Assembly: GCA_900299145.1 (NCBI GenBank)
Contig: OMIN01000038.1
Coordinates: forward strand, 1 to 64,000
Source of the DNA: Betaproteobacteria bacterium
Lineage (GTDB): Bacteria; Pseudomonadota; Gammaproteobacteria; Burkholderiales; SG8-41
Direction of reading: 5' to 3'
DNA: 64,000 nucleotides
Shown here piece by piece: positions 35,427 through 43,543 of the stretch (the stretch's first letter is position 1; each line of letters opens with the position of its first letter). Under the pieces are notes generated by a model that saw only the letters and a program-made list of their open reading frames with translations, did no database searches and was not told where the DNA came from. The translations under genes were made by a program, and so were the position numbers.

Positions 35427-35759
35427 TCACACATAGTCATCGGTTAGAAATACACCATCGATAGCTACACGCACCTTTACATTTGCCACTGCCTTGAGAA
35501 AAATCTCAATTTTTCTCGTTTTGCCGCTTGTTGTCGGAACTTCCGCGAGGAGAAAAGGCTTCTGGCCGGCGACTTCAAACATCTTGCTATTTTGGCTTCG
35601 AACTACGCCGTCAACCAATAGCTTTGCTCCGTAACGCCATTCATTGACTATCTTGCATGGCAGTCCATCGACATTAAACTCCCAAACTTCTATTGGATTG
35701 CCACCAAACAGAAATTTGAGTTTGTCGTGCCAAGATGGTGTGGTGGTTTTTGTGATCAT
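35427..35759 (-). CDS. Hypothetical protein, lower-GC islet
   Basis: The 110-residue product begins MITKTTTPSWHDKLKFLFGG and reads as a compact beta-rich protein (WEFNVDGLPCKIVNEWRYGA, FLKAVANVKVRVAIDG). GC is distinctly lower than in the flanking metabolic genes. Its ATG overlaps the stop of a tiny ORF upstream (ATGA), implying coupling. No family is recognised. It could be a recently acquired gene or part of a toxin-immunity-like remnant. Confidence 0.65.
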   Translation of the reverse strand: MITKTTTPSWHDKLKFLFGGNPIEVWEFNVDGLPCKIVNEWRYGAKLLVDGVVRSQNSKMFEVAGQKPFLLAEVPTTSGKTRKIEIFLKAVANVKVRVAIDGVFLTDDYV

Positions 35760-35920
35760 ATGATTGCATCCGGTTCGCAGCCGAATACGAAATTGTCGGA
35801 AAACATGTTGCGGATGTCCTTCTTTGTTTTCATGCCCGAGGCTCCAAAACCGTCGGTGACATTTTCCGGTTTGCTCAATTCCTCAACGCGGTATCGATAC
35901 GGCGCCGCATCACGACACAC
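35756..35920 (-). CDS. Small ORF between dehydrogenase and the hypothetical protein
   Basis: The 54-codon ORF would start at a GTG that abuts the dehydrogenase stop and ends RNMFSDNFVFGCEPDAII. Composition matches the lower-GC gene downstream rather than the dehydrogenase. It may be the tail of a longer foreign gene whose start was lost at the junction. Low confidence as a functional gene. Confidence 0.35.
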   Translation of the reverse strand: MCRDAAPYRYRVEELSKPENVTDGFGASGMKTKKDIRNMFSDNFVFGCEPDAII

Positions 35921-36933
35921 TATGAATCGACAGCCGCTTCGTTGATCAGCGGTTGCGCTTGCAGATACCGCTGCAAATTCCGCATGAAAATCTCCACGCC
36001 GCGCGCGTACGTGCCAGTCGACGCCCCCGCGTTGTGCGGCGAGATCAGCACATTGGGCAAATCCCACAGCGGTGACGACGCGGGCAGCGGCTCGGTGTGA
36101 AACACGTCGAGGTACGCCTGTTTGATGCGCCCGGCCTTGAGTGCTTCCACCATCGCGGCTTCGTCGATGATTTCACCGCGCGCGATGTTGGCAATGCCGG
36201 CAGCGGGCTTCATTAACGCCAGGCGCCGGGCATCGATCAGGTTGCGCGTTTCCGGCACCAGCGGGCAGGCAATGACCAGCCAGTCGCAGGCGGGCAGCAG
36301 GCTGTCGAGCGCGGAAGGGGAGAGCACTTGATCGAAATGTTCGGCGGGCGCGGCGTTGCGCCGCACGCCGATGGTTTTCATGCCTGCCGCGCGCAGCACG
36401 CGCGCGATCACCGTGCCGATGTAGCCGGTGCCGACGATCACTGCGGTTTGCCCCGGAATATCCGGCGGAACATCTTTGCCGCGCAACGGCGACCACTCGT
36501 GCCGCCGCTGTGCGTTAAGCCAGTGCGGCACGCCGCGCGCCAGCGCCAGCACGCCGGTGGCGCACGCAAGGCCCACGGATTCTGATTGCGCGCCTGCGCT
36601 GCTGGTGAGCCGCACGCCGCGCTTCATGGCGTCGACGTAGCGCTGTTGATCCATGCCCGCCGAGTAGACCGCCATCCACTTGAGATTTTGCGCGCGGTCG
36701 ATGATCGCCCAGAACGCCTGCGCAGCGGGGCTTAACACGCTTTTCTCGGTGCCCTCCCAGACGTCGCGCGAGTAATACGCGGCCTCAAGGGCGGCGATCT
36801 GTTCGGGTGCCAATTGCAGCGCCGGCGTGAACGAAACGATGTCGATGCGGCGTGGCGCGGCGGCGAGGATATCGTTAATGCGCGGGCCGAATTCGGCGAT
36901 GACTTTGGCGGAAAGCAGCAGGGTCGGATTCAT
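35920..36933 (-). CDS. D-2-hydroxyacid dehydrogenase
   Basis: The 337-residue enzyme has the NAD motif VIVGTGYIGTVIARVLRAAG, then the catalytic arginine in IANIARGEIIDE, a glutamate in VFHTEPLPASS and the catalytic histidine in VLISPHNAGAS. It reduces a 2-keto acid or oxidises a D-2-hydroxy acid with NAD(P). It has no signal peptide. A Bug gene lies upstream on the same strand, 303 nt away, with an AT-rich motif between. Confidence 0.92.
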   Translation of the reverse strand: MNPTLLLSAKVIAEFGPRINDILAAAPRRIDIVSFTPALQLAPEQIAALEAAYYSRDVWEGTEKSVLSPAAQAFWAIIDRAQNLKWMAVYSAGMDQQRYVDAMKRGVRLTSSAGAQSESVGLACATGVLALARGVPHWLNAQRRHEWSPLRGKDVPPDIPGQTAVIVGTGYIGTVIARVLRAAGMKTIGVRRNAAPAEHFDQVLSPSALDSLLPACDWLVIACPLVPETRNLIDARRLALMKPAAGIANIARGEIIDEAAMVEALKAGRIKQAYLDVFHTEPLPASSPLWDLPNVLISPHNAGASTGTYARGVEIFMRNLQRYLQAQPLINEAAVDS

Positions 36934-37236
36934 GACTCAATACAGTGTTGAAATGGCATTGAGCTTAAGGGAGAAACCGCTGCAACGGAACGCAGGGTCA
37001 GTGTGTGCGAAGAAAGACCGTGCTGGCGCTTTTGCGTGTGAACGCTTCACAATCGTTGTTTCTTAAGTATTTGTTTTATAATACTTTTTTTATAACGCTA
37101 AGCGAAAAGCCGCTGGCGTCGACACGGCGCAAAAGGCCAGCGGGATGCGGCCGCTACTAGATCTGAAAATCCACGAGATAAAGCCGGATTACTGTGGAGT
37201 CCGGCTAAACACCCGCAGTGGCAATGAATGCGATGG
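36934..37236. other. Intergenic region between dehydrogenase and Bug gene
   Basis: It contains AT-rich motif copy 11 (37063-37094) and a 7-bp inverted pair AGCCGGA / TCCGGCT (about 37181-37205), which could be a weak terminator for the Bug gene but has no T-run. Nothing else is supported. Confidence 0.55.
37063..37094 (-). repeat. AT-rich dispersed motif, copy 11
   Basis: The minus strand reads TATAAAACAAATACTTAAGA after ATAAAAAAAGTAT. It lies in the leader region of the dehydrogenase, 130 nt from its ATG. Confidence 0.85.
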
Positions 37237-38268
37237 TCAATCAATCCGCGCGCCTGATGCCCTGACCACCTTGGACCATTTTGCGACGTCTGCCACCAAA
37301 AGTTTGTGAAACTCCTCGGGTGTAGTGAGCAGCACATCAGCGCCCTGCGCTTTCAAAAAATCCTGCAGGTCTTTGGTTTTAAGCACGTCGTTGGCATCGG
37401 TATTGACCTTGCGCACGATGCGCATGTCCGTGCCCGCGGGCGCGAGGATGCCCCACCATGGGTTCACGTCGAAGCCTGCAAGGTTACCCAGGCCGGATTC
37501 GGCAATGGTTGGCACGGTGGGCGCGACAGACACGCGCTGCGCGCTGGTGACGGCGATTACGCGCATGCGGCCGCTGGCAACGTGCTGGATGACCGAGGGC
37601 ACGCTGGTGAATGCAAGATCAACCTGGCCCGCCATCACATCCAGTATCGCGGGCGCAACGCCCTTGTAGGGAATGTGGCGCATGCGGATGCCGGCATCGA
37701 CCTTAAGCATTTCGCCCAGCAAGTGGTTGACTGAACCGTTGCCCGACGATGCGTAGGACAACAGTTCGGGCTTGGCGCGCGCGAGTGCGATCAGTTCCTT
37801 CAACGTTTTCGCTGGCACACTGTTGTTGACGATGAGCAAAAACGGCGTGACGGCTATGGTCGCCACCGTTTGAAAATCCTTCACCGAATCAAACGCGAGC
37901 TTCGGGTAAAGGCTTTGATTCACTGCCTGTGAACCCGCGTAAGTGACCAGCAGCGTGTAGCCATCCGCAGGCGATTTGGCCACCAGCTCCGTACCGAGAT
38001 TACCGCCCGCGCCGAAACGGTTTTCCACCAGCACGTTGCGCCCCCAGCGGTCTGACAGCCGTTGGCCCATGGCGCGCGCGAAAACATCTGTCGCGCCGCC
38101 CGGCACTTGGGGCACCACAAAGCGCACCGGTTTGGTGGGGTAATCTTGCGCGGCTGAACTCACGCAAAGCGTTCCACTCACGACGGTGAGCAGCGCTTGC
38201 GACACGATGCGCCATCCGGCCGGAAATAGTGAACTTTGGAACTGGTGTAAGTAATTGATTTTATTCAT
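37237..38268 (-). CDS. Bug/TctC-family periplasmic substrate-binding protein
   Basis: This 343-residue receptor has DYPTKPVRFVVPQVPGGATD and VENRFGAGGNLGTELVAKSPADG. The N-terminus MNKINYLHQFQSSLFPAGW precedes a second, more usual signal segment (RIVSQALLTVVSGTLCVSSAA); the first nine residues come from an AT-rich motif copy. It is the third Bug gene whose start lies inside that motif. Confidence 0.92.
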   Translation of the reverse strand: MNKINYLHQFQSSLFPAGWRIVSQALLTVVSGTLCVSSAAQDYPTKPVRFVVPQVPGGATDVFARAMGQRLSDRWGRNVLVENRFGAGGNLGTELVAKSPADGYTLLVTYAGSQAVNQSLYPKLAFDSVKDFQTVATIAVTPFLLIVNNSVPAKTLKELIALARAKPELLSYASSGNGSVNHLLGEMLKVDAGIRMRHIPYKGVAPAILDVMAGQVDLAFTSVPSVIQHVASGRMRVIAVTSAQRVSVAPTVPTIAESGLGNLAGFDVNPWWGILAPAGTDMRIVRKVNTDANDVLKTKDLQDFLKAQGADVLLTTPEEFHKLLVADVAKWSKVVRASGARID

Positions 38269-38278
38269 TTAATTTTGA
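38247..38278 (-). repeat. AT-rich dispersed motif, copy 12
   Basis: The minus strand reads GAATAAAATCAATTACTTAC after AAAATTAAAT. It contains the ATG of the Bug gene at 38268. Confidence 0.85.
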
Positions 38279-38582
38279 TCGATTTGTGCGGCGACTATCG
38301 TATCAAACCTTGAAAGATTTCTCTTATTTTGCCCACCGAGGTTTTGGTGGAAAAAATCAGTAGCCCAAAATAGCGACCTCGGCCACAAGGCAATTTTGAT
38401 CACGAACCAAGATACCACGCGCGGATAGTTGCATGGGTGCTTCGGGCGTCGCGCTCGCGCGTTGGCTTGCACTAAAGGATTAGTGGATTTCCTGTTCCAT
38501 CAAGATAGCGGGGTAATACAGTTTATCCGGTGTTTGAAAATCCGCTATGATCTTCCCTCACTTTGTTTTGGAGGAATGCCTC
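38269..38582. other. Divergent intergenic region
   Basis: This 314-nt space separates the Bug gene from the CmcJ-like gene. Apart from the motif at its left edge and a possible promoter at its right edge, I see no gene, hairpin or repeat. Confidence 0.55.
38523..38551 (+). promoter_or_regulatory. Possible sigma-70 promoter of the CmcJ-like gene
   Basis: TTATCC and TATGAT are spaced 17 nt apart, about 32 nt before the ATG. The -10 is good, the -35 weak. Confidence 0.3.
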
Positions 38583-39428
38583 ATGAGCATCGTCGCCGAA
38601 AGGGCTGCTACCGGTGCGGCCGATACCCTTAGCGCCCGGTTTAATTACGTGGTTGATAACGGCCGGCCGGCGGTGCGCTACATCGACTGGCCGGAAATGG
38701 CGCACAACGCCGTGGAGCCGGTTTACCAGCAGCATGAAATGCCGGTGCGCAATGGCCGCCCGCTGCGTGACACGTTTGATATCGACACACATGGTTTCGT
38801 GTTCGTGGATCATCACACGCAAGTGAAGGATTTCACCGACGAAGCGCAGCGCGCGAGTATCTACGACGCCGAGGTGCAGGCGCTGATCAAAAAACACACG
38901 GGCGCATCCAGCGTGGTGGTGTTCGACCACACGCTACGCGTGAGCGACGAGGCCGGGCAGAAATCCATCAACGCGCGGCCCACGGTAAAGGGCGTGCACA
39001 ACGACTACACCGAGGATTCCGCGCCTCGCCGCCTGCGTGAAATCGTCGGCGATGCCGAAGCCGAGCGCCGCTTCAAGAAGCGCTGGGCAATAGTGCAGGT
39101 GTGGCGGCCGATCCGCGGAAAAGTATTGATGGATCCGCTGGGCATTTGCGATGGCCGCAGCATTCCGCAAAAAGGCTTCATCCGCGTGCAACGGCGCTAC
39201 AAGGATCGCACTGGCGAGGTCTATCACATTGCCCACAATCCGTCGCACATCTGGTTTCACTTCCCGCAAATGGAGCGCCACGAGGCGCTGGTGTTCAAGG
39301 TATTTGATTCGGATACCAGCAAGCCCTCGCGATTTACCGCGCACAGCGCGTTTGATGATCCGCAGTCGCCGTCGAATGCACCGGGGCGCGAGAGTATCGA
39401 AACACGCACGTTTGCCTTCTTCGATTAG
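38583..39428 (+). CDS. CmcJ/NvfI-family oxidoreductase
   Basis: The 281-residue protein matches the CmcJ/NvfI/asaB-type family, whose members occur in secondary metabolism and act like 2-oxoglutarate-type hydroxylases or methoxylases. Visible features are DTFDIDTHGFVFVDHHTQVKD, VKGVHNDYTEDSAPRRLRE, IVQVWRPIRGKVLMDPLGIC and the ending FTAHSAFDDPQ. GGAGG precedes the start at 38583. An SDR gene follows after 10 nt, so the two are one operon. The substrate is unknown. Confidence 0.85.
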   Translation: MSIVAERAATGAADTLSARFNYVVDNGRPAVRYIDWPEMAHNAVEPVYQQHEMPVRNGRPLRDTFDIDTHGFVFVDHHTQVKDFTDEAQRASIYDAEVQALIKKHTGASSVVVFDHTLRVSDEAGQKSINARPTVKGVHNDYTEDSAPRRLREIVGDAEAERRFKKRWAIVQVWRPIRGKVLMDPLGICDGRSIPQKGFIRVQRRYKDRTGEVYHIAHNPSHIWFHFPQMERHEALVFKVFDSDTSKPSRFTAHSAFDDPQSPSNAPGRESIETRTFAFFD

Positions 39429-39438
39429 GCGTTTTGTC

Positions 39439-40182
39439 ATGGAACTCAAGGGCTGCACGGCCATAGTCACCGGGGGCAGTGGCGGTCTTGGCCACCGTAT
39501 TTGCATCGCGCTGGCGAAAAACGGCGTCAATGTGGTGGTGAACTATGCCGAGTCGGAATCCAAGGCGAAAGGTGTCGCTGACGAACTCAAACAGCTGGGC
39601 GTGCGCGCCATCGCCGTGCGTGCCGACGTGGCCGACCCTGCCGCTGTCGCGCGCATGGTTGAGCAGACTAAAGCCGAGTTTGGCCGCGTGGATATTCTGG
39701 TCAACGATGCAGCCTTCAACAAGGAAGTGGCGTTTGCCGATCTGGATGGTCTGACGCTGGAGTTGTGGAATCACATCATGACCACCAATCTCACCGGCAC
39801 GTTCAATTGCATCAAGGCCGTCGCGCCGTTGATGAAGGCGCAAGGCAAGGGGCGCATTATCAACATTTCGTCGGGTGCGGGCCTGGTGCCGCGCGGCAGC
39901 AGCATTGCGTATGCGGTTTCCAAGGCGGGCATGATTCATCTCACCAAATGCATGGCGGTGGCACTGGCGCCCGCAGTAACGGTAAATTCCATAGCGCCGG
40001 GCTGGATGGACGGCACGCGCATGAGCGCGAACTGGTCGCCCGAGTACGCGGCGGGCGCCGCGGGCCGAACGCTGTTGAAACGCGCGGTCGACAAAGACGA
40101 CGTGGCCGAGCAGTTGATCACGTTTTGCAAAAGCGAAAGCGTGACCGGGCAGACCATTTTGATGGACAGCGGGCGGGTCTAG
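39439..40182 (+). CDS. Short-chain dehydrogenase/reductase (FabG-like)
   Basis: The 247-residue enzyme shows the cofactor motif TGGSGGLG, the NNAG-type NDAAFN, the catalytic serine in NISSGAG and YxxxK in AYAVSKAG, ending with a PGWMDGTRM loop. It reduces or oxidises a carbonyl/alcohol with NAD(P). Tight coupling to the CmcJ-like gene suggests a joint pathway. Confidence 0.93.
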   Translation: MELKGCTAIVTGGSGGLGHRICIALAKNGVNVVVNYAESESKAKGVADELKQLGVRAIAVRADVADPAAVARMVEQTKAEFGRVDILVNDAAFNKEVAFADLDGLTLELWNHIMTTNLTGTFNCIKAVAPLMKAQGKGRIINISSGAGLVPRGSSIAYAVSKAGMIHLTKCMAVALAPAVTVNSIAPGWMDGTRMSANWSPEYAAGAAGRTLLKRAVDKDDVAEQLITFCKSESVTGQTILMDSGRV

Positions 40183-40190
40183 TTGGCGCC

Positions 40191-40685
40191 ATGCGTGCGC
40201 CAGCGCATCATTGTCAGCGGGGTTTCGGGCTGGGTCTGGGCAGCCGCACTTTTGAAAATGCTTTGCTGCCGTTGATCCTGATCGGCGTTCTCGGGGCCGT
40301 TGCATGGCCGGTATTCTCCGATTACGTTGCCGGTACTCGCGTGCGTGAAGGCTTGGTGCTGGCATTGCCCGCGCAGGACGCGATCGAACAAGCCTTCAGG
40401 ACGACAGGCCCCATGAATTTTTCTGCTGAGAACGCAATTCCGTGGTCGCCGCCACCGCCCGGCGCCAACGTCCAGTCGGTCAGTGTCGAGCGCAGTGGTC
40501 GGGTTGTCATTCACTACACGGTTCGAGTATCCAGAGCGGGAAAGAACCGGCTTGAAATCGTGCCGCAGGCGCAGGGGAAGGCGCTTGATCTTAGCGACCC
40601 GGCAAATGCCGGCAAGAAATTCTTGTGGCGATGCGGCGGTGGAAATTCGACCGTGCCGGAGAAGTATCGGGGCGATTGCCGCTAG
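40191..40685 (+). CDS. Type IV pilin-like protein with atypical N-terminus
   Basis: The 164-residue product has the pilin-type helix NALLPLILIGVLGAVAWPVFSDYVAG followed by TRVREGLVLALPAQDAIEQAF, then a beta-rich C-domain closed by a cysteine pair (FLWRCGGG ... RGDCR), as in PilA. The classic leader GFTLIE is replaced by RGFGLGLGSRTFENA, with glutamate displaced. Prepilin processing is therefore uncertain. It is isolated from other pilus genes and starts 8 nt after the SDR stop. Confidence 0.7.
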   Translation: MRAPAHHCQRGFGLGLGSRTFENALLPLILIGVLGAVAWPVFSDYVAGTRVREGLVLALPAQDAIEQAFRTTGPMNFSAENAIPWSPPPPGANVQSVSVERSGRVVIHYTVRVSRAGKNRLEIVPQAQGKALDLSDPANAGKKFLWRCGGGNSTVPEKYRGDCR

Positions 40686-40814
40686 GCGGTGCAGCTTTTT
40701 CGCGGGTGGTCGCGTGGGCCATGCGTTCAAGCGGCGTGTGTTTGGGCTATCATGCGCCCTCGCGAGTATCGCGATCCTGATAACCCTTTAGTACATCCTA
40801 CTTTCAGAAATTCC

Positions 40815-42479
40815 ATGGCCCAATACGTTTACAGCATGCGCGGCGTGAACAAGGTGGTTCCGCCCAAGCGTGTCATCATCAAGGATATTTCACTGTCTTT
40901 CTTCCCGGGCGCCAAGATTGGCGTGCTCGGCGTCAACGGCTCAGGCAAATCCAGCCTGCTGAAGATCATGGCGGGTGTGGATACGGATTTTGACGGTGAT
41001 GCTGAACCGATGCCGAATCTGAACGTGGGCTTTTTGCCGCAGGAGCCGCAGCTCGATCCGGACAAGACCGTGCGTGAAACGGTGGAAGAAGGGCTGGGCG
41101 ACATTGCCGCGGCTAAAAAGAAGCTCGATGAGATTTACGCCGCTTATGCCGAACCGGACGCGGATTTCGACAAGCTCGCCGCTGAGCAGGCCAAATACGA
41201 AGCCATTGTGAACGGCGGCGGTGGCGATATCGAGCACGAACTGGAAATTGCCGCCGATGCGCTGCGGCTGCCGCCGTGGGACGCGAAAATCGCGCCGCTT
41301 TCCGGTGGTGAGAAGCGCCGCGTTGCGCTGTGCCGTTTGCTGCTGTCCAAGCCCGACATGTTGCTGCTGGATGAACCGACCAACCATCTGGATGCCGAAA
41401 GTGTGGAATGGATTGAACAGTTTTTAAAGCGCTTTCCGGGCACCGTGGTGGCGGTGACGCATGACCGCTACTTCCTTGACAACGCCGCCGAGTGGATTCT
41501 TGAACTCGACCGCGGCCACGGCATACCGTGGAAAGGCAATTACAGTTCCTGGCTTGATCAAAAGCAGGAGCGGCTGAAAATCGAGGAAGCCGCCGAATCC
41601 GCGCGGCAGAAGGCGCTGAAGAAAGAGCTGGAATGGGTGCGCCAGAACGCCAAGGCACGGCAGGCTAAATCCAAGGCGCGGCTCGCGCGTTTTGAGGAAA
41701 TGTCGTCACACGAATATCAGAAGCGCAACGAGACACAGGAGATTTTTATTCCCGTGGCGGAGCGCCTCGGCGAATCGGTGATTGAACTCAAGAACGTCAG
41801 TAAGGGTTATGGCGACCGGCTGCTGATCGATAAGGCAAATCTTGTGATTCCACAAGGCGCCATTGTCGGCATCATCGGGCCAAATGGCGCGGGCAAGTCA
41901 ACGCTGTTTCGCATGATCACCGGCAAGGAAAAGCCGGATAGCGGCGAAGTCGTCATCGGCTCAACGGTCAAAATCGCCATGGTCGATCAGGCGCGCGATG
42001 CATTGCCCAACGACAAAACCGCGTGGGAGGCGATCTCCGGCGGTTTGGATATCATCAACGTCGGCAAATTTGAAATGCCGTCGCGCGCGTATCTCGGCCG
42101 CTTCAATTTCAAGGGGCCTGATCAGCAGAAGATGGTGGGCAATCTGTCAGGTGGCGAGCGGGGGCGGCTGCATCTTGCCAAGACATTGCTCGCGGGCGCG
42201 AACGTGCTGTTGCTCGACGAACCTTCTAACGATCTCGATGTGGAAACCCTGCGCGCGCTGGAGGATGCGCTGCTGGAATTTGCCGGCTGCGTGCTGGTAA
42301 TTTCGCATGACCGCTGGTTCCTCGACCGTATTGCCACGCACATTCTCGCCTTCGAGGGTGATTCACAACTGGTGTTCTTCAACGGCAACTATCAGGAATA
42401 TGAGGCGGACAAGAAAAAGCGCCTGGGGGAAGAAGGTGCCCGGCCCAAGCGGGTTCGCTTCAAGGCGCTGAAGGGGTAG
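40815..42479 (+). CDS. ettA: Energy-dependent translational throttle protein EttA (ABC-F)
   Basis: The 554-residue ABC-F protein has two nucleotide-binding domains: Walker A VNGSGKS and PNGAGKS, signatures LSGGEKRR and LSGGERGR, Walker B LLLDEPTNHLD and LLLDEPSNDLD. A linker and arm region lie between (IAAAKKKLDEIY, KSKARLARFEEMSSHEYQKRN). EttA binds the ribosomal E site and gates translation with the ATP/ADP ratio. Length and SNDLD motif fit EttA. The start at 40815 gives MAQYVYSMRGVNKVV as usual. Confidence 0.96.
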   Translation: MAQYVYSMRGVNKVVPPKRVIIKDISLSFFPGAKIGVLGVNGSGKSSLLKIMAGVDTDFDGDAEPMPNLNVGFLPQEPQLDPDKTVRETVEEGLGDIAAAKKKLDEIYAAYAEPDADFDKLAAEQAKYEAIVNGGGGDIEHELEIAADALRLPPWDAKIAPLSGGEKRRVALCRLLLSKPDMLLLDEPTNHLDAESVEWIEQFLKRFPGTVVAVTHDRYFLDNAAEWILELDRGHGIPWKGNYSSWLDQKQERLKIEEAAESARQKALKKELEWVRQNAKARQAKSKARLARFEEMSSHEYQKRNETQEIFIPVAERLGESVIELKNVSKGYGDRLLIDKANLVIPQGAIVGIIGPNGAGKSTLFRMITGKEKPDSGEVVIGSTVKIAMVDQARDALPNDKTAWEAISGGLDIINVGKFEMPSRAYLGRFNFKGPDQQKMVGNLSGGERGRLHLAKTLLAGANVLLLDEPSNDLDVETLRALEDALLEFAGCVLVISHDRWFLDRIATHILAFEGDSQLVFFNGNYQEYEADKKKRLGEEGARPKRVRFKALKG

Positions 42480-42540
42480 ATGTAGCCACTGCATGCCCCC
42501 CGCCGCGATGATCACGCAATGTCTGCAAAAGAGCGTCGTG

Positions 42541-43542
42541 ATGCCGGCGGGGCGGTTCGCCGCGTTACCGAAGCGCACTGTCGCGTCTGCGTTATTTTGT
42601 GCGGCTGTGGTTTATTTCACCCATAACGCGGCCGCTCAATCAGCCTATCCAGTAAAGCCCGTTCGCATCATCGCTTCGCAATCGGCTGGAGGGGGCGTGG
42701 ACACCGTAGCGCGGCTGCTGGCGGCGCGATTATCCGAAGTATTTGGCCAACAGGTGATCGTCGATAACCGCGCGGGCGCCAATGGTTCACTCGCGGCGGA
42801 GATCACCGCCAAATCGCCGCCCGACGGCTACACGCTGATGCTGGGCGCGGTGGGTAATCTCGGCGTGAACCAGTTTTTCATCAAGCAGATGAATTACGAC
42901 GCAGCGGCGGACCTGGCGCCCATCACGCAGGTCATTTCCAGCAGCAGTGTGCTCGTTACGCATCCCGCGCTGCCGGTGAAATCGGTAAAGGAATTGATCG
43001 CGCTGGCCCGCGCCAAACCAGGTACGCTGGCGCATGGCTCGTCGGGTGTTGGCGGCGCTGGCCATCTGGCGGGCGCGCTGTTTCAGTCGATGACGCAAAC
43101 GAAAATGCTGCACGTGCCCTACAAGGGCGGCGCCCCGGCCATGGTGGATATCATCGCGGGTCAGGTGCAGTTCTCGTTTGCCTCCACGCCGACGGCCATA
43201 CCCAATATCACCTCGGGGCGGATTCGCGCGCTGGCGGTGACGCTCGCACAACGCACCAGATTGCTGCCGCAAACGCCGACGATAGCCGAGGCTGGCGTAT
43301 CGGGTTATGAATCGAGCAGTTGGTATGGCGTTGTCGCGCCGGCCAGGACGCCGCAGCCAATCATCTCGCGCCTGGCGAAAGTGATCGTGCAGATCATCAA
43401 CCGCGCGGACGCTACGGATGCGCTGCTCAAGGTGGGGTTGGAGCCGCACACGTCGTCGCCCGACGTGTTTGGCGCATACATCAAATCGGAGGTGGCGAAG
43501 TGGGGCCGCATCATCAAGGAACTCGGCATTACGGCGAATTGA
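42541..43542 (+). CDS. Bug/TctC-family periplasmic substrate-binding protein
   Basis: This 333-residue receptor starts at ATG 42541 with signal peptide TVASALFCAAVVYFTHNAAA, then SAYPVKPVRIIASQSAGGGVD and DNRAGANGSLAAEITAKSPPDG. An in-frame extension to 42493 contains MITQCLQKSVVMPAGRF, which resembles the first codons of the next gene (LITQCLQQDFVAPVGRY). The extension is probably a leftover fragment rather than part of this protein. Its stop lies one base before the ATG of the following gene. Confidence 0.9.
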   Translation: MPAGRFAALPKRTVASALFCAAVVYFTHNAAAQSAYPVKPVRIIASQSAGGGVDTVARLLAARLSEVFGQQVIVDNRAGANGSLAAEITAKSPPDGYTLMLGAVGNLGVNQFFIKQMNYDAAADLAPITQVISSSSVLVTHPALPVKSVKELIALARAKPGTLAHGSSGVGGAGHLAGALFQSMTQTKMLHVPYKGGAPAMVDIIAGQVQFSFASTPTAIPNITSGRIRALAVTLAQRTRLLPQTPTIAEAGVSGYESSSWYGVVAPARTPQPIISRLAKVIVQIINRADATDALLKVGLEPHTSSPDVFGAYIKSEVAKWGRIIKELGITAN

Positions 43543-43543
43543 C

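Noticed and set aside
37147-37162. GCGGCCGCTACTAGAT resembles a cloning polylinker or BioBrick suffix
   Set aside because: Only about 14 bases match and GCGGCCGC is common in GC-rich DNA; flanks look chromosomal, with no vector sequence.
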